This document shows positions 49,016 to 57,934 of a stretch of DNA of 64,000 nt, piece by piece. The notes beneath the pieces are model-generated. The model was not told the origin of the DNA. It saw only the letters and a list, made by a program, of their open reading frames with translations, and did no database searches. Numbering within the stretch: the first letter of the stretch is position 1; each line of letters starts with the position of its first letter. The translations under genes and the position numbers were made by a program. This DNA comes from an uncultured Pelagibacteraceae bacterium (lineage in GTDB: Bacteria; Pseudomonadota; Alphaproteobacteria; Pelagibacterales; Pelagibacteraceae): assembly GCA_902591025.1 (NCBI GenBank), contig CACIZB010000005.1, positions 1 to 64,000 of the forward strand, given 5' to 3'.

Positions 49016-50953
49016 TTGAGCAAACAATATAAGGAATTAGCTAATTGTATTAGATTTTTATCTATCGACGCTGTTCAAAAAGCAAACTCTGGTCATCCTG
49101 GTATGCCTATGGGTATGGCAGATGTTGCAACAGTTCTTTTTAAAGATTTTTTAAATTTTGATCCAAAAAATCCAAATTGGATAAACAGAGATAGATTCGT
49201 TTTATCAGCTGGACATGGATCTATGTTACTTTATTCTCTTCTGTACCTAACTGGATATCAAAGCGTTTCATTAAAAGACATTAAGAATTTTAGACAACTA
49301 AATTCTATTTGTGCTGGTCATCCGGAGTATCATAAAAATACTGGTATAGAAACTACTACCGGTCCATTGGGACAGGGTATTTCTAACGCAGTTGGTTTTG
49401 CAATATCTGAAGAAATTTTAAAAAAACAGGTTGGGGAAAAAATTATTAACCACAAAACTTATGTTTTAGCAGGCGATGGTTGTTTAATGGAAGGTATAAG
49501 CCATGAAGCACTTAGTCTTGCAGGTCATTTAAAACTTAAAAATCTGATATTACTTTTTGATAATAATTCTATTTCAATTGATGGCCCCACTAGTCTAGCT
49601 GTTTCTGATGACCATGAGAAAAGATTTAAAAGCTATGGTTGGGATTTTATAAAAATAAATGGACATAATTTTGGTGAAATATCAAAAGCTTTAAAAAAAG
49701 CACAAAAATCAAAAAAACCTGTTGCAATATCTTGTAAAACTACAATTGGCTACGGATCTCCAAATAAAAGTGGGCAGGCTTCATCCCATGGTAGTCCGCT
49801 GGGTGAAGAAGAAATCAAATTAGTAAGAAAAAAATTAAAATGGAATTATCAGCCCTTTGAAATTCCAAAAAATTTAATGAATGAGTGGAATTCAATTGGG
49901 CAAAAAGCATCACAGAAAGCAAAAAAAATAAATAAAGAATTTTCAAATAAGCATAAACAAACTGAAAAAACTATCAATGACTCTATTGAAAAAGCAAAGA
50001 TAGAGTATCTTAAAACTTTAGAGCCAATGGCAACAAGAAAATGTTCAGAAAAATTTTTAGAAATTGCATCAAAGCTCCCATATTTGATAGGTGGATCTGC
50101 TGATTTAGCAGGATCAAATAATACAAAAACTAAAAATCATAAAATAATTAAACCAAATAATTTTTCAGGAAATTATATTCATTATGGAGTAAGGGAGCAT
50201 GCTATGTGTGGAATTATGAATGGAATATCTCTTCATAGTAATTTAATACCTTACGGAGGAACCTTTTTAATTTTTAGTGATTATTGTAAGCCGTCAATAA
50301 GATTAGCTGCTATGATGAAAAAAAGAGTAATATATGTTTTTACACATGACTCAATCGGACTCGGTGAGGATGGCCCAACTCATCAACCAATTGAACAGCT
50401 AACTAGTCTTAGGTCAATTCCAAACTTAAATGTTTTTAGACCAGCAGACTTAATTGAAACATTTGAATGCTGGCAAAAAGCTTTACAAAGCGAAAATGCT
50501 CCAAGTGTAATAGCGCTGACAAGACAGGGAATAAAACCGATTAGATTAAAAAATATATCAGAAAACATGTCAGCATTAGGAGCATACGAAATTTTGAGAA
50601 CCGGAAATGATATCAAAATAACATTAATATCCTCTGGATCCGAAACAAGTTTAGCTTGCGACGTCAGTCATAAATTAGCCACAGAAAGTATTTACTCCAA
50701 AGTAGTATCCATGCCTTGTCAGGAATTATTTGATCAACAAAGTAAAGATTATAAAAACAAAACTTTAACAGAAACTGAGCTGGTTGTATCTATTGAGGCT
50801 TCAGAAACTGGTTATTGGAAAAAATATACTGGTACAAATGGACTAAATTTTGGGATTAATGATTTTGGAAAAAGCGCTCCATATAAAGAAATTTATAATC
50901 ATTTTGAATTAAGTGTGGAGGGTATAATTAAAAGGATAAAAGAAAAATTATGA
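49016..50953 (+). CDS. tkt: Transketolase
   Basis: Thiamine-diphosphate enzyme of 645 aa for the non-oxidative pentose phosphate pathway. Marks: LSIDAVQKANSGHPGMPMG at residues 14-32, the ThDP site GDGCLMEGISHEA near 158-170, GYGSPNKSGQASSHGSPLG, the YGVREHAMCGIMNG site with the catalytic glutamate near 400, and HDSIGLGEDGPTHQPIEQL. It begins with TTG (49016) after an AGGA ribosome site. The start of gap overlaps its end by 4 bases, heading a tkt-gap-pgk-fba row. Confidence 0.96.
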   Translation: MSKQYKELANCIRFLSIDAVQKANSGHPGMPMGMADVATVLFKDFLNFDPKNPNWINRDRFVLSAGHGSMLLYSLLYLTGYQSVSLKDIKNFRQLNSICAGHPEYHKNTGIETTTGPLGQGISNAVGFAISEEILKKQVGEKIINHKTYVLAGDGCLMEGISHEALSLAGHLKLKNLILLFDNNSISIDGPTSLAVSDDHEKRFKSYGWDFIKINGHNFGEISKALKKAQKSKKPVAISCKTTIGYGSPNKSGQASSHGSPLGEEEIKLVRKKLKWNYQPFEIPKNLMNEWNSIGQKASQKAKKINKEFSNKHKQTEKTINDSIEKAKIEYLKTLEPMATRKCSEKFLEIASKLPYLIGGSADLAGSNNTKTKNHKIIKPNNFSGNYIHYGVREHAMCGIMNGISLHSNLIPYGGTFLIFSDYCKPSIRLAAMMKKRVIYVFTHDSIGLGEDGPTHQPIEQLTSLRSIPNLNVFRPADLIETFECWQKALQSENAPSVIALTRQGIKPIRLKNISENMSALGAYEILRTGNDIKITLISSGSETSLACDVSHKLATESIYSKVVSMPCQELFDQQSKDYKNKTLTETELVVSIEASETGYWKKYTGTNGLNFGINDFGKSAPYKEIYNHFELSVEGIIKRIKEKL

Positions 50954-51951
50954 AAATTAAAGTAGGTATTAATGGTATGGGTAGAATAGGAAGAATGATA
51001 TTAAGATCTTTAATTGAAAGGAATAATAAAAATATTGAAATCAAACATATCAACAATAAAACTAATTCTGAAGTTTGCTCATCGCTTCTGAAGTATGACT
51101 CAGTCCATGGTAAATTTGAGGCAAATATCGTTTCAGAAAGGAAACATTTAATCATAAACAAAAATAAAATTACTTTTAGCCAAGAAACAGATATAAAAAA
51201 AATTGATTGGAAAAAATATAATGTAGATTATGTTTTTGAATGTACAGGAAAATTTAATTCTAAAGATAAGCTAAAACCTCATTTAATAAATGGAGCAAAA
51301 AAAGTAATTGTTTCAGCTCCTTGCATTAATGCAGATAAAACTATCGTATTTGGGGTTAATAATTCAGAGCTCAAAAAAAATGATAAAATAATTTCAGCTG
51401 CATCATGTACAACTAATTGTCTAGCTCCAGTTGCTTATGTTTTAAACGAAAACTTTACTATTGAAAAAGGTTTTATGACTACTATTCATTCTTTTACAAG
51501 TGATCAAAGAATGTTGGATAATTCACATAAAGATCCCAGAAGAGCTCGTTCAGCAATTCAATCAATTGTTCCAACTTCAACTGGAGCGTCAAAATCAATA
51601 GGAGAAATTATTCCATCTCTTAAAGGAAAATTAGGAGGTATAGCTATGAGGGTGCCAACTCCAAATGTCTCTTTAATTGAATTTGTTTTTTGTACAAAAA
51701 AAGAATTAAATGTAGAAAAAATCAATTCAGCATTTCAAAAATTTAGTAAAAAAAACAAGGTACTTGAAATAACTCGAGATAAGCTTGTATCAATAGACTA
51801 TAATCATAATCCTGCCTCATCAATAATTGATGCAAGTTTGACAAATGTGATTGGAAAAAATATGGGCAAAATTTCTGCTTGGTACGATAATGAGTGGGGT
51901 TTTTCAAATAGAATGTGTGATATACTAGAATATATTCACAAAATTTCTTGA
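50950..51951 (+). CDS. gap: Glyceraldehyde-3-phosphate dehydrogenase (type I)
   Basis: 333-aa enzyme linking glyceraldehyde 3-phosphate and 1,3-bisphosphoglycerate. The Rossmann motif is GINGMGRIGR, the catalytic cysteine is C153 in SAASCTTNCLAP, and SSIDASLTNV-like and WYDNEWGFSNRM regions are normal. At the adenosine-ribose site the usual NAD-favouring Asp of IND is Asn (N36 in HINNKT), which in other GAPDHs goes with NADP use. That would suit a gluconeogenic role, but it is inference. Coupled to tkt and pgk by 4-base overlaps. Confidence 0.95.
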   Translation: MKIKVGINGMGRIGRMILRSLIERNNKNIEIKHINNKTNSEVCSSLLKYDSVHGKFEANIVSERKHLIINKNKITFSQETDIKKIDWKKYNVDYVFECTGKFNSKDKLKPHLINGAKKVIVSAPCINADKTIVFGVNNSELKKNDKIISAASCTTNCLAPVAYVLNENFTIEKGFMTTIHSFTSDQRMLDNSHKDPRRARSAIQSIVPTSTGASKSIGEIIPSLKGKLGGIAMRVPTPNVSLIEFVFCTKKELNVEKINSAFQKFSKKNKVLEITRDKLVSIDYNHNPASSIIDASLTNVIGKNMGKISAWYDNEWGFSNRMCDILEYIHKIS

Positions 51952-53129
51952 TGAAGTATATTAAAGATCTAGAAAATCTCTGTAAAAAAATAGTTTTATT
52001 GAGGCTTGATTTAAATGTTCCTATTAAAAACGGAAAAATTTTAGATCAAACAAGAATTGATAAGATATTGCCAATATTAAGTTTTTTAATAAAAAAAAAA
52101 TCAAAGATTTTAGTTGTTTCACATATTGGTCGACCAAAAGGCAAAGTTGAAAAAGATCTTTCTTTAAAACCTGTTTGTGAAAATTTAGAAAAAAAACTAA
52201 ATCAACGAATAAACTTAATACAAGATAATATTTTAGATCTTAAAAAGGAAAATTTATTTATCGACTCAAAAAAACAAATTATTTTTTTGGAAAATATTAG
52301 ATTTAATGATGAAGAAGAAAAAAACGATAGTAGTTTTTCTAAAAATTTATCAAAACTTGCAGATATATATGTAAACGATGCATTTTCTTGTTCACATAGA
52401 GCTCATGCCTCCATAAGTAAAATTACAGAATTTCTGCCCTCATATGCTGGCTTACAATTGGAGAGAGAGATAAATGCTTTGAAGAAAGTTACTACAGAAA
52501 TTAAAAAACCCATTAGTTGTATAATTGGAGGGTCAAAAATTTCTTCTAAAATTGGTATAATTAAGAATTTAATTACAAAGTTCGATAACATAATAATCGT
52601 AGGAGGTATGGCTAATAATTTTTTAAATTATAAAGGTCATCCAATAGGAAAATCTATCAAAGAAAGTAATATTGATAAACTTATTGAGGAAACTTTTGAA
52701 ACTGCAAAAAAATATTCGTGTAAAATTGTATATCCAGAAGATGTTGTCGTTGGAAAAAGTATGAGTGGAAAAGGGGAAATCAAATTACTTGATAATGTTA
52801 AAAATGACGATTTTATTTTAGATATTGGGCCAAGAACAACAAACAAAATTAAAGATATAATTGAAAAGAGTAAAACTATTTTATGGAATGGTCCAGCAGG
52901 TTATTTTGAAAATCCAAGTTTTGCTTTGGGTAGTATTGAGATAGCAAAAAAAATTGTTGAAAAAAACAAACAAGATACTCTTTATTCTGTAGCTGGAGGT
53001 GGAGATACAATAGCAGTGATAAATAAAATTAACGCTTTAAACAATTTCAACTTTGTTTCAACTGCTGGTGGTGCATTTTTAGAATTTCTTGAAGGAAAAG
53101 AACTACCTGGTATAAAAGCTTTAAAATAA
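51948..53129 (+). CDS. pgk: Phosphoglycerate kinase
   Basis: 393-aa enzyme for the reversible phosphate transfer between 1,3-bisphosphoglycerate and ADP. N-domain substrate residues: RLDLNVPIKNG, SHIGRPKG and the DAFSCSHRAHAS stretch near residues 144-155. C-domain: IIGGSKISSKI, WNGPAGYFE, and the ATP loop AGGGDTIAVI with STAGGAFLEFLEGKELPG at the end. Length is standard. One base separates it from the aldolase gene. Confidence 0.97.
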   Translation: MMKYIKDLENLCKKIVLLRLDLNVPIKNGKILDQTRIDKILPILSFLIKKKSKILVVSHIGRPKGKVEKDLSLKPVCENLEKKLNQRINLIQDNILDLKKENLFIDSKKQIIFLENIRFNDEEEKNDSSFSKNLSKLADIYVNDAFSCSHRAHASISKITEFLPSYAGLQLEREINALKKVTTEIKKPISCIIGGSKISSKIGIIKNLITKFDNIIIVGGMANNFLNYKGHPIGKSIKESNIDKLIEETFETAKKYSCKIVYPEDVVVGKSMSGKGEIKLLDNVKNDDFILDIGPRTTNKIKDIIEKSKTILWNGPAGYFENPSFALGSIEIAKKIVEKNKQDTLYSVAGGGDTIAVINKINALNNFNFVSTAGGAFLEFLEGKELPGIKALK

Positions 53130-53130
53130 C

Positions 53131-54138
53131 ATGTCTGAATTAAATACTGTAGCAGTCAAAATTTTAGAAAATGGAAAAGGAATTTTGGCTGCTGACGAGA
53201 GTACATCAACTATGACCAAAAGATTAAATGATGTTGGTGTCGAGTCTAATCCTAAAAATAGATTATTGTTTAGAGAGATTCTTTTTAGTTCGTCGAGTAT
53301 GACTAAATGTATTGGAGGTGTAATTTTATATGATGAAACAATCAGACAAGAGACCTCAAAAAAAAATAAAATTCCAGAATTGATTTCAAAAATGGGTTCA
53401 ACTCCAGGCATCAAGGTTGATACAGGTGCCAAAGTTTTAGCTGGTTCCCCAAAAGAAAAAATTACAGAAGGATTAGATGGATTAAGAGATAGGTTGAAAG
53501 AATATTATAGATTAGGTGCTAAATTTACAAAATGGAGAGGTGTTTATATTATTGATGAAAATTTTCCAAGTAAACTTTCAATTCATTCTAATGCACACGC
53601 ATTAGCAAGATATTCTAGTCTTGTTCAAGAATGTAATATGGTTCCAATAGTTGAGCCAGAAGTGTTAATGGATGGTGAACATTCGGCTGAAGATTGTTAT
53701 AAAAAAACTTCAGAAGTAATTCAAAAGTGCTTTGACGAACTAATTCTGCATAAAGTTGATTTAACAGGAATTATACTAAAGCCTAATATGATTTTAGCAG
53801 GTAAAAATTCTAAAAAAAAAATATCAAACGAAGAGGTAGCAAAATTAACTTTAAAATGTTTAAAAGATTCGGTGCCTCCAGAGGTGCCTGGAATAGCTTT
53901 TTTATCTGGAGGTCAATCTGAATTTGAGGCCACTGAAAATCTAAATTTAATCAATAAATTTAATGACACAAATTTTATAATGACTTATTCCTATGGAAGA
54001 GCACTCCAACAAAGTGCTTTAAAATTTTGGTCAAAAAATATTCAAAATATTGAAGGCACCCAAAAAGTTTTCAACCACAGGGCAAAAATGAATACATTAG
54101 CTGCCCAAGGAAAATGGTCTAAAGATCTTGAGATATAA
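53131..54138 (+). CDS. Class I fructose-bisphosphate aldolase
   Basis: Schiff-base aldolase of 335 aa of the eukaryote-like class I type, making or splitting fructose 1,6-bisphosphate. N-terminal GKGILAADESTSTMTKR is characteristic; the WRGVY site carries the neighbouring lysine region; the Schiff-base lysine is K217 in GIILKPNM; FLSGGQSEFEAT binds phosphate. No metal is needed, unlike the zinc class II enzyme (FbaA) of most proteobacteria. The gene fits the gluconeogenic set tkt-gap-pgk here. It overlaps the next gene by 11 bases. Confidence 0.95.
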   Translation: MSELNTVAVKILENGKGILAADESTSTMTKRLNDVGVESNPKNRLLFREILFSSSSMTKCIGGVILYDETIRQETSKKNKIPELISKMGSTPGIKVDTGAKVLAGSPKEKITEGLDGLRDRLKEYYRLGAKFTKWRGVYIIDENFPSKLSIHSNAHALARYSSLVQECNMVPIVEPEVLMDGEHSAEDCYKKTSEVIQKCFDELILHKVDLTGIILKPNMILAGKNSKKKISNEEVAKLTLKCLKDSVPPEVPGIAFLSGGQSEFEATENLNLINKFNDTNFIMTYSYGRALQQSALKFWSKNIQNIEGTQKVFNHRAKMNTLAAQGKWSKDLEI

Positions 54139-54745
54139 TAAAAAAAAATTTCTCTACATCATATCTCCTTTAAAAATAAAGAAATCTTTTTCAAAAGATT
54201 TGATTGAAATTTTTAAAGAAAAAAAGGTAAGTTTTTTTCAATTAAGACTCAAGAAAGAAAGTTTTAATAATAAGCTAATAATTGGAAAAAAAATTAAAAA
54301 AATATGCAAAAAATTTAACGTAAAATTCTTAATAAACGATGATGTTTTTCTTGCAAGAAAGCTAGATGCTGATGGTTGTCATTTAGGTCAAAAAGATATG
54401 GAAATCTCTGATGCGAGAAAAATAATTGGAAAAAAAAAGATTATAGGAATTACTTGTCACAATTCTTTGAAATTAGCCAAATCAGCTGTGAACAAAAAAG
54501 CTGATTATTTAGCTTTTGGAGCCTTTAACTTATCAAAGACAAAAAAAGTCAAATACAGAGCTTCAATTAATATTCTTAGAAAGGCAAGAAAAATGACAAA
54601 TACACCTTTAGTTGCTATCGGAGGTATAAATTGTAATAATTACAAAAAACTGTTGTTGAATAAAGCAAACTTTTTGGCTATTTCAGGCTACATTTGGAAA
54701 AATAAGAAATTAAAACCCATAGAAACAATTAAAAAACTTAAATGA
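54128..54745 (+). CDS. thiE: Thiamine-phosphate synthase family protein
   Basis: TIM-barrel protein of 205 aa that would couple HMP diphosphate with thiazole phosphate to thiamine phosphate. FLINDDVFLARKLDADGCHLGQKDM is the ThiE substrate region in two parts, ITCHN is normally ISCH in ThiE, and GAFNLSKTK and VAIGGINCNN continue the phosphate-binding fold. The start is TTG inside the aldolase gene. TenI-like paralogs are close relatives, so catalysis is less certain. With thiD in the window and no thiC, this fits a salvage-type thiamine pathway. It is the most lysine-rich protein in this run. Confidence 0.78.
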   Translation: MRYNKKKFLYIISPLKIKKSFSKDLIEIFKEKKVSFFQLRLKKESFNNKLIIGKKIKKICKKFNVKFLINDDVFLARKLDADGCHLGQKDMEISDARKIIGKKKIIGITCHNSLKLAKSAVNKKADYLAFGAFNLSKTKKVKYRASINILRKARKMTNTPLVAIGGINCNNYKKLLLNKANFLAISGYIWKNKKLKPIETIKKLK

Positions 54746-55302
54746 AAATTAATGCTGGAGAAATAAGAGTAGGAATGCTTTTAGAATATAAAGATGATTT
54801 ATGGGAAGTTCTCAAAACTCAACATGTAAAGCCAGGCAAAGGGGGTGCTTTTGCTCAAGTGGAAATGAAAAGTGTTAATAAAAGTACTAAGTTAAATGAA
54901 AGGTTCAGATCAAATGAGACTGTCGAGAAGGCATCTCTGGAGGAAGTCAAATATAATTTTTTGTATGAAGATGATGATAATTACTTTTTTATGGAACCAA
55001 AGTCCTTTGAACAACTGTCTATTAATAGAAATAAAATTGGCGAAAAGGGAAAGTTATTGACTGAAAATTTAGAGGTTACTATATATTTTTATAATGAGAC
55101 GCCAATTTCAGTGGATTTACCAAATCAAATTGTATGTAAAATTGAGTTAACCGATGCCGCCTTAAAAGGTCAGACAGTCTCGTCTTCCTATAAGCCGGCA
55201 AAGTTAAACAATGGTTTAAGTATCCAAGTACCTCCTTTTATAGAGGCTGGTGATGATATTATAGTTGATACTAGAAACCTTGAGTATGTAAAAAAAGTTT
55301 GA
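54742..55302 (+). CDS. efp: Elongation factor P
   Basis: 186-aa translation factor that rescues ribosomes stalled at proline runs. Domain I opens MKINAGEIRVGMLLEYKDDL and has the modification loop TQHVKPGKGGAFAQV near residues 27-41, with the lysine of PGKGG at the tip. Domains II and III include GQTVSSSYKPAKLNNG and the closing VDTRNLEYVKK. No EpmA or EarP gene is nearby, so the lysine may stay unmodified. Overlaps thiE by 4 bases. Confidence 0.97.
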   Translation: MKINAGEIRVGMLLEYKDDLWEVLKTQHVKPGKGGAFAQVEMKSVNKSTKLNERFRSNETVEKASLEEVKYNFLYEDDDNYFFMEPKSFEQLSINRNKIGEKGKLLTENLEVTIYFYNETPISVDLPNQIVCKIELTDAALKGQTVSSSYKPAKLNNGLSIQVPPFIEAGDDIIVDTRNLEYVKKV

Positions 55303-55306
55303 TCTT

Positions 55307-56047
55307 ATGAACTCAATTTCCCCTAATTTAAATATAATGATTAAAGCATCTGAAAAAGCTTCAAAAATATTGATTAGAGATTTTGGAGAAATAGAAAAAC
55401 TTCAAGTTTCAAAGAAGGGTCCTTCAGACTTTGTTACTAACTCCGATTTGAAAACTGAAAAAATTATTATAGATGAGCTAAAAAAGGCAAAACCAAATTA
55501 CTCAATCATAAGTGAGGAAAATGGAACTGAGGATAATAAAGATGAGAAAAATACATGGATAATCGATCCGATTGATGGAACAGTAAACTTCTTACATGGT
55601 ATACCTCACTTTGCGATTTCAATAGCACTTAAATCTAACAATGAAATTATATCTGGATTAATTTTTGATCCGATTAAAAATGAAATGTTTTATGCTGAAA
55701 AAAATAATGGAGCATTTTTTAATAATCATAGAATAAGAGTCTCTAAAAAAAACAAAATAAACGAGTGTTTATTTGTTACTGGAGGAGAACTCAAAAAAGA
55801 GCTTGCATTGCCGTATAGAAAGTCTGGCTGTGCTGCCCTTGACTTAGCCTATGTTGCTTCAGGAAGATATGATGGTTATTTTCAACGTAATTTAAATCTT
55901 TGGGATATTGCTGCTGGTATATTACTAGTGAAAGAAGCTGGGGGAGTTATTAATGAAATTGACCTATCTATAAACGAAAATATAAAAATTATTGCTTCGA
56001 GTCCTGATATTAACAGTAAATTACTTGAAAAAATAAACAACTTTTAA
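55307..56047 (+). CDS. suhB: Inositol monophosphatase family protein
   Basis: Magnesium-dependent phosphatase of 246 aa. Metal motifs: ISEENG near residue 65, [20 protein letters not shown] near residues 85-104, and the C-terminal [15 protein letters not shown]. Homologs act on inositol phosphate or, as SuhB, bind NusA and RNA polymerase in rRNA antitermination. Which role applies is not visible. It lies 4 bases after efp. The efp-suhB order is common in alphaproteobacteria. Confidence 0.9.
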   Translation: MNSISPNLNIMIKASEKASKILIRDFGEIEKLQVSKKGPSDFVTNSDLKTEKIIIDELKKAKPNYSIISEENGTEDNKDEKNTWIIDPIDGTVNFLHGIPHFAISIALKSNNEIISGLIFDPIKNEMFYAEKNNGAFFNNHRIRVSKKNKINECLFVTGGELKKELALPYRKSGCAALDLAYVASGRYDGYFQRNLNLWDIAAGILLVKEAGGVINEIDLSINENIKIIASSPDINSKLLEKINNF

Positions 56048-56075
56048 TTGTTTTAAAAATTTCTTTTGTTATAAG
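56048..56075 (+). promoter_or_regulatory. Predicted promoter of rpmE, with almost no leader
   Basis: A -35-like TTGTTT (56048-56053), a 16-base spacer and TATAAG (56070-56075) preceded by TG (extended -10 form). Transcription would start at about 56082-56083, at the rpmE ATG itself (56083), so the message could be leaderless. No ribosome site is visible before the ATG. Confidence 0.45.
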
Positions 56076-56082
56076 TCTCGTC

Positions 56083-56310
56083 ATGAAAAAAAATATTCAT
56101 CCTAATTATCACTCTATTAAAGTAGAAATGACTGATGGTACCCATTTTGAAACAAAGTCGACTTGGGGTAAAGAAGGTGAGGTTTTGAAATTAGAAATAG
56201 ACCCTAAGTCCCACGCTGCTTGGACAGGAGGAAAACAAAAATTGATGGATAAAGGAAGAATAAGTAAGTTTAATAAAAAATTTCAAAACTTTAAATCTGA
56301 GAAAAAATAG
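56083..56310 (+). CDS. rpmE: 50S ribosomal protein L31, zinc-free type
   Basis: 75-aa protein of the large subunit. It begins [20 protein letters not shown] and has [16 protein letters not shown] and [10 protein letters not shown], matching the bacterial L31 of alphaproteobacteria. There is no cysteine at all, so the CxxC zinc ribbon of the C+ form is absent. The TAG stop abuts the start of the next gene, with no bases between. Confidence 0.95.
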   Translation: MKKNIHPNYHSIKVEMTDGTHFETKSTWGKEGEVLKLEIDPKSHAAWTGGKQKLMDKGRISKFNKKFQNFKSEKK

Positions 56311-56880
56311 ATGACTAATGCACCATTAATGCCTATGGCAACAGCTGTTTGGCTTGTAGAGAATACCACCCTTACGTTTAAACAAATCGCAGACTTTTGC
56401 CAGATGCATGAAGTTGAAATTCAAGGAATAGCTGACGGCGAAGTAGCAAAAGGCATTAAAGCTTATAATCCGATTATATCAGGACAATTATCAAGAGAAG
56501 AAATAGAAATGTCGTCAAAAGATCAAAATAGACCATTAGAAATAAAAAGTTCTGACATAGAAATTTCTAATGTAGAAAAAAAAATTAAAAAATATATACC
56601 TCTGTCAAAGAGACAAGATAAACCTGACTCTGCTCTTTGGTTAATTAAACAACATGGAATTTTAAAAGACTCCCAAATTGCAAAATTAGTTGGAATCACA
56701 AAAAATTCAGTCACATCTATCAGAAATAAAAGTTATTGGAATTTTAATAATCTTAATCCAAAAGATCCAGTTGCTTTAAATTTATTTAGTCAAAAAGATC
56801 TTGTCGAAGCAATACAAAAAGCAGAGAGAAGAATAAAAAGAGAGAAAAAAGAAAAAGAAAAATTCAATAAAGGTGATTAA
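56311..56880 (+). CDS. TrcR/DUF1013 family cell-cycle transcription regulator
   Basis: 189-aa protein of a family nearly confined to alphaproteobacteria and named TrcR from a cell-cycle regulator. It opens PLMPMATAVWLVENTTLTFKQIADFCQMHEVEIQGIADGE, a very conserved start here cut into its parts, and has a second helix-turn-helix-like part, ALWLIKQHGILKDSQIAKL, near residues 108-126, then a lysine-rich tail. It starts directly after rpmE. Function in this organism is not proven; DNA binding is inferred from the two HTH-like segments. Confidence 0.85.
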   Translation: MTNAPLMPMATAVWLVENTTLTFKQIADFCQMHEVEIQGIADGEVAKGIKAYNPIISGQLSREEIEMSSKDQNRPLEIKSSDIEISNVEKKIKKYIPLSKRQDKPDSALWLIKQHGILKDSQIAKLVGITKNSVTSIRNKSYWNFNNLNPKDPVALNLFSQKDLVEAIQKAERRIKREKKEKEKFNKGD

Positions 56881-56884
56881 AATT

Positions 56885-56953
56885 ATGAAAAAATTTAATA
56901 GACATAAAATTATTAAAATGTTACTTACTCATTTTTTTGGAGGTAGTTATTAA
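56885..56953 (+). CDS. Possible 22-codon leader ORF before rpsU
   Basis: A short ORF starts 5 bases after the TrcR-family stop and reads MKKFNRHKIIKMLLTHFFGG then Ser-Tyr. Its last codons contain the GGAGG ribosome site of rpsU, and its TAA (56951-56953) overlaps the proposed ATT start of rpsU by one base. Translation of it would run through the rpsU ribosome site and could control S21 output. A chance ORF is quite possible. Confidence 0.35.
   Translation: MKKFNRHKIIKMLLTHFFGGSY
56939..56951 (+). promoter_or_regulatory. rpsU ribosome-binding site and apparent ATT start
   Basis: GGAGG at 56939-56943 is followed 5 bases later by the in-frame ATT at 56949-56951. The only standard start in this frame, TTG at 56937, overlaps the GGAGG itself and lies too early to use it. 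Starting at ATT gives MKIEVKDNNVEQAL, the normal S21 start. Confidence 0.6.
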
Positions 56954-57143
56954 AATAGAAGTTAAAGATAATAATGTTGAACAAGCTCTTAGGGTTTTAA
57001 AAAGAAAACTTCAAAGAGATGGATTTTTTAAAGTAATAAAATTAAAAAATACTTACGAAAAACCCTCAGAAAAAAAAAAAAGAATTCTTCAAGAGAATAT
57101 CAAAAGAGTAAAAAAGCTTAGAAAACTAAAAAATAGAATTTAA
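56949..57143 (+). CDS. rpsU: 30S ribosomal protein S21 (apparent ATT start)
   Basis: 64-aa basic protein of the small-subunit platform, near the anti-Shine-Dalgarno end of 16S rRNA. Signature: EVKDNNVEQALRVLKRKLQRDG, then NTYEKPSEKKKR. A longer frame from the TTG at 56937 adds residues MEVV, but that TTG is inside the ribosome site, so I set the start at ATT 56949. ATT starts are rare and are known for infC, where they permit self-control. The initiator tRNA gene follows after 6 bases. Confidence 0.9.
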   Translation: MKIEVKDNNVEQALRVLKRKLQRDGFFKVIKLKNTYEKPSEKKKRILQENIKRVKKLRKLKNRI

Positions 57144-57149
57144 GTATAT

Positions 57150-57226
<77 letters not shown>

Positions 57227-57228
57227 AT

Positions 57229-57927
57229 TTACATTTTAAATTTTGATTTTTTACTGTCAGTTAAAAAGTTTTTTACTGTCTCTTGAGTAAGTTGATGGAA
57301 AGTTTTTCCAAATTTTTCAATTTTATCAATTATTGCTGGTGGCACTGTGATTATATGACAACCTAATTGCTTAGATTGAAGATAATTATACGGTTCTCTT
57401 ACACTTGCCCATAATATCTCAACATTTTTAAATTTTCTTGCCATTGATATGCTTTTTTTAAATTCTGGAATTGGATCTTTTCCAACATCGGCTGCTCTAC
57501 CAGCAAAAATCGAGATTATTACTTTAGTTTTTTTATCGATTACATTTAATATTTTTTTTGTCTGAGCTGCACTATAGACTGCTGTGATATTTAGTTTTAT
57601 TTTTTTTTTATTTAATTCTTTAATTACTTTTCCTGTAAACTTATTTTTTGAATTTACAACAGGAACTTTAACATAAACATTTTTTCCCCACTTATTAATC
57701 TTAACTGCTTGATCCATCATACTTTTATAATTATCCCCAAATACTTCAAAAGATATTGGTTTAAATTTACAAATTTTAAGAATTTTTTTACAATATTGCT
57801 GGTAATTTTTTGCCCCAGCCTTTCTCATTAAACTTGGATTTGTTGTAAAACCTTTAACAATTTTTCTGTTAACGAATTTTTTTATCAAATGAAAGTCAGC
57901 GATGTCACAAAAAATTTTTGTACTCAA
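57229..57927 (-). CDS. Transaldolase, short (FSA/TalC-like) form
   Basis: Schiff-base aldolase of 232 aa for dihydroxyacetone transfer in the pentose phosphate pathway. GFTTNPSLMRKAGAKNY at residues 26-42 is the family opening, the catalytic lysine is K87 in NVYVKVPV, and LNITAVYSAAQTKK and SIFAGRAADVGKDP complete the barrel. The short form includes true transaldolases and fructose-6-phosphate aldolase; pairing with tkt suggests transaldolase, which is inference. Its stop lies 2 bases from the end of the initiator tRNA gene on the other strand. Confidence 0.86.
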   Translation of the reverse strand: MSTKIFCDIADFHLIKKFVNRKIVKGFTTNPSLMRKAGAKNYQQYCKKILKICKFKPISFEVFGDNYKSMMDQAVKINKWGKNVYVKVPVVNSKNKFTGKVIKELNKKKIKLNITAVYSAAQTKKILNVIDKKTKVIISIFAGRAADVGKDPIPEFKKSISMARKFKNVEILWASVREPYNYLQSKQLGCHIITVPPAIIDKIEKFGKTFHQLTQETVKNFLTDSKKSKFKM

Positions 57928-57934
57928 TTTATTC

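Noticed and set aside
54742-54790. Riboswitch or leader before efp
   Set aside because: efp overlaps thiE by 4 bases, leaving no untranslated leader.
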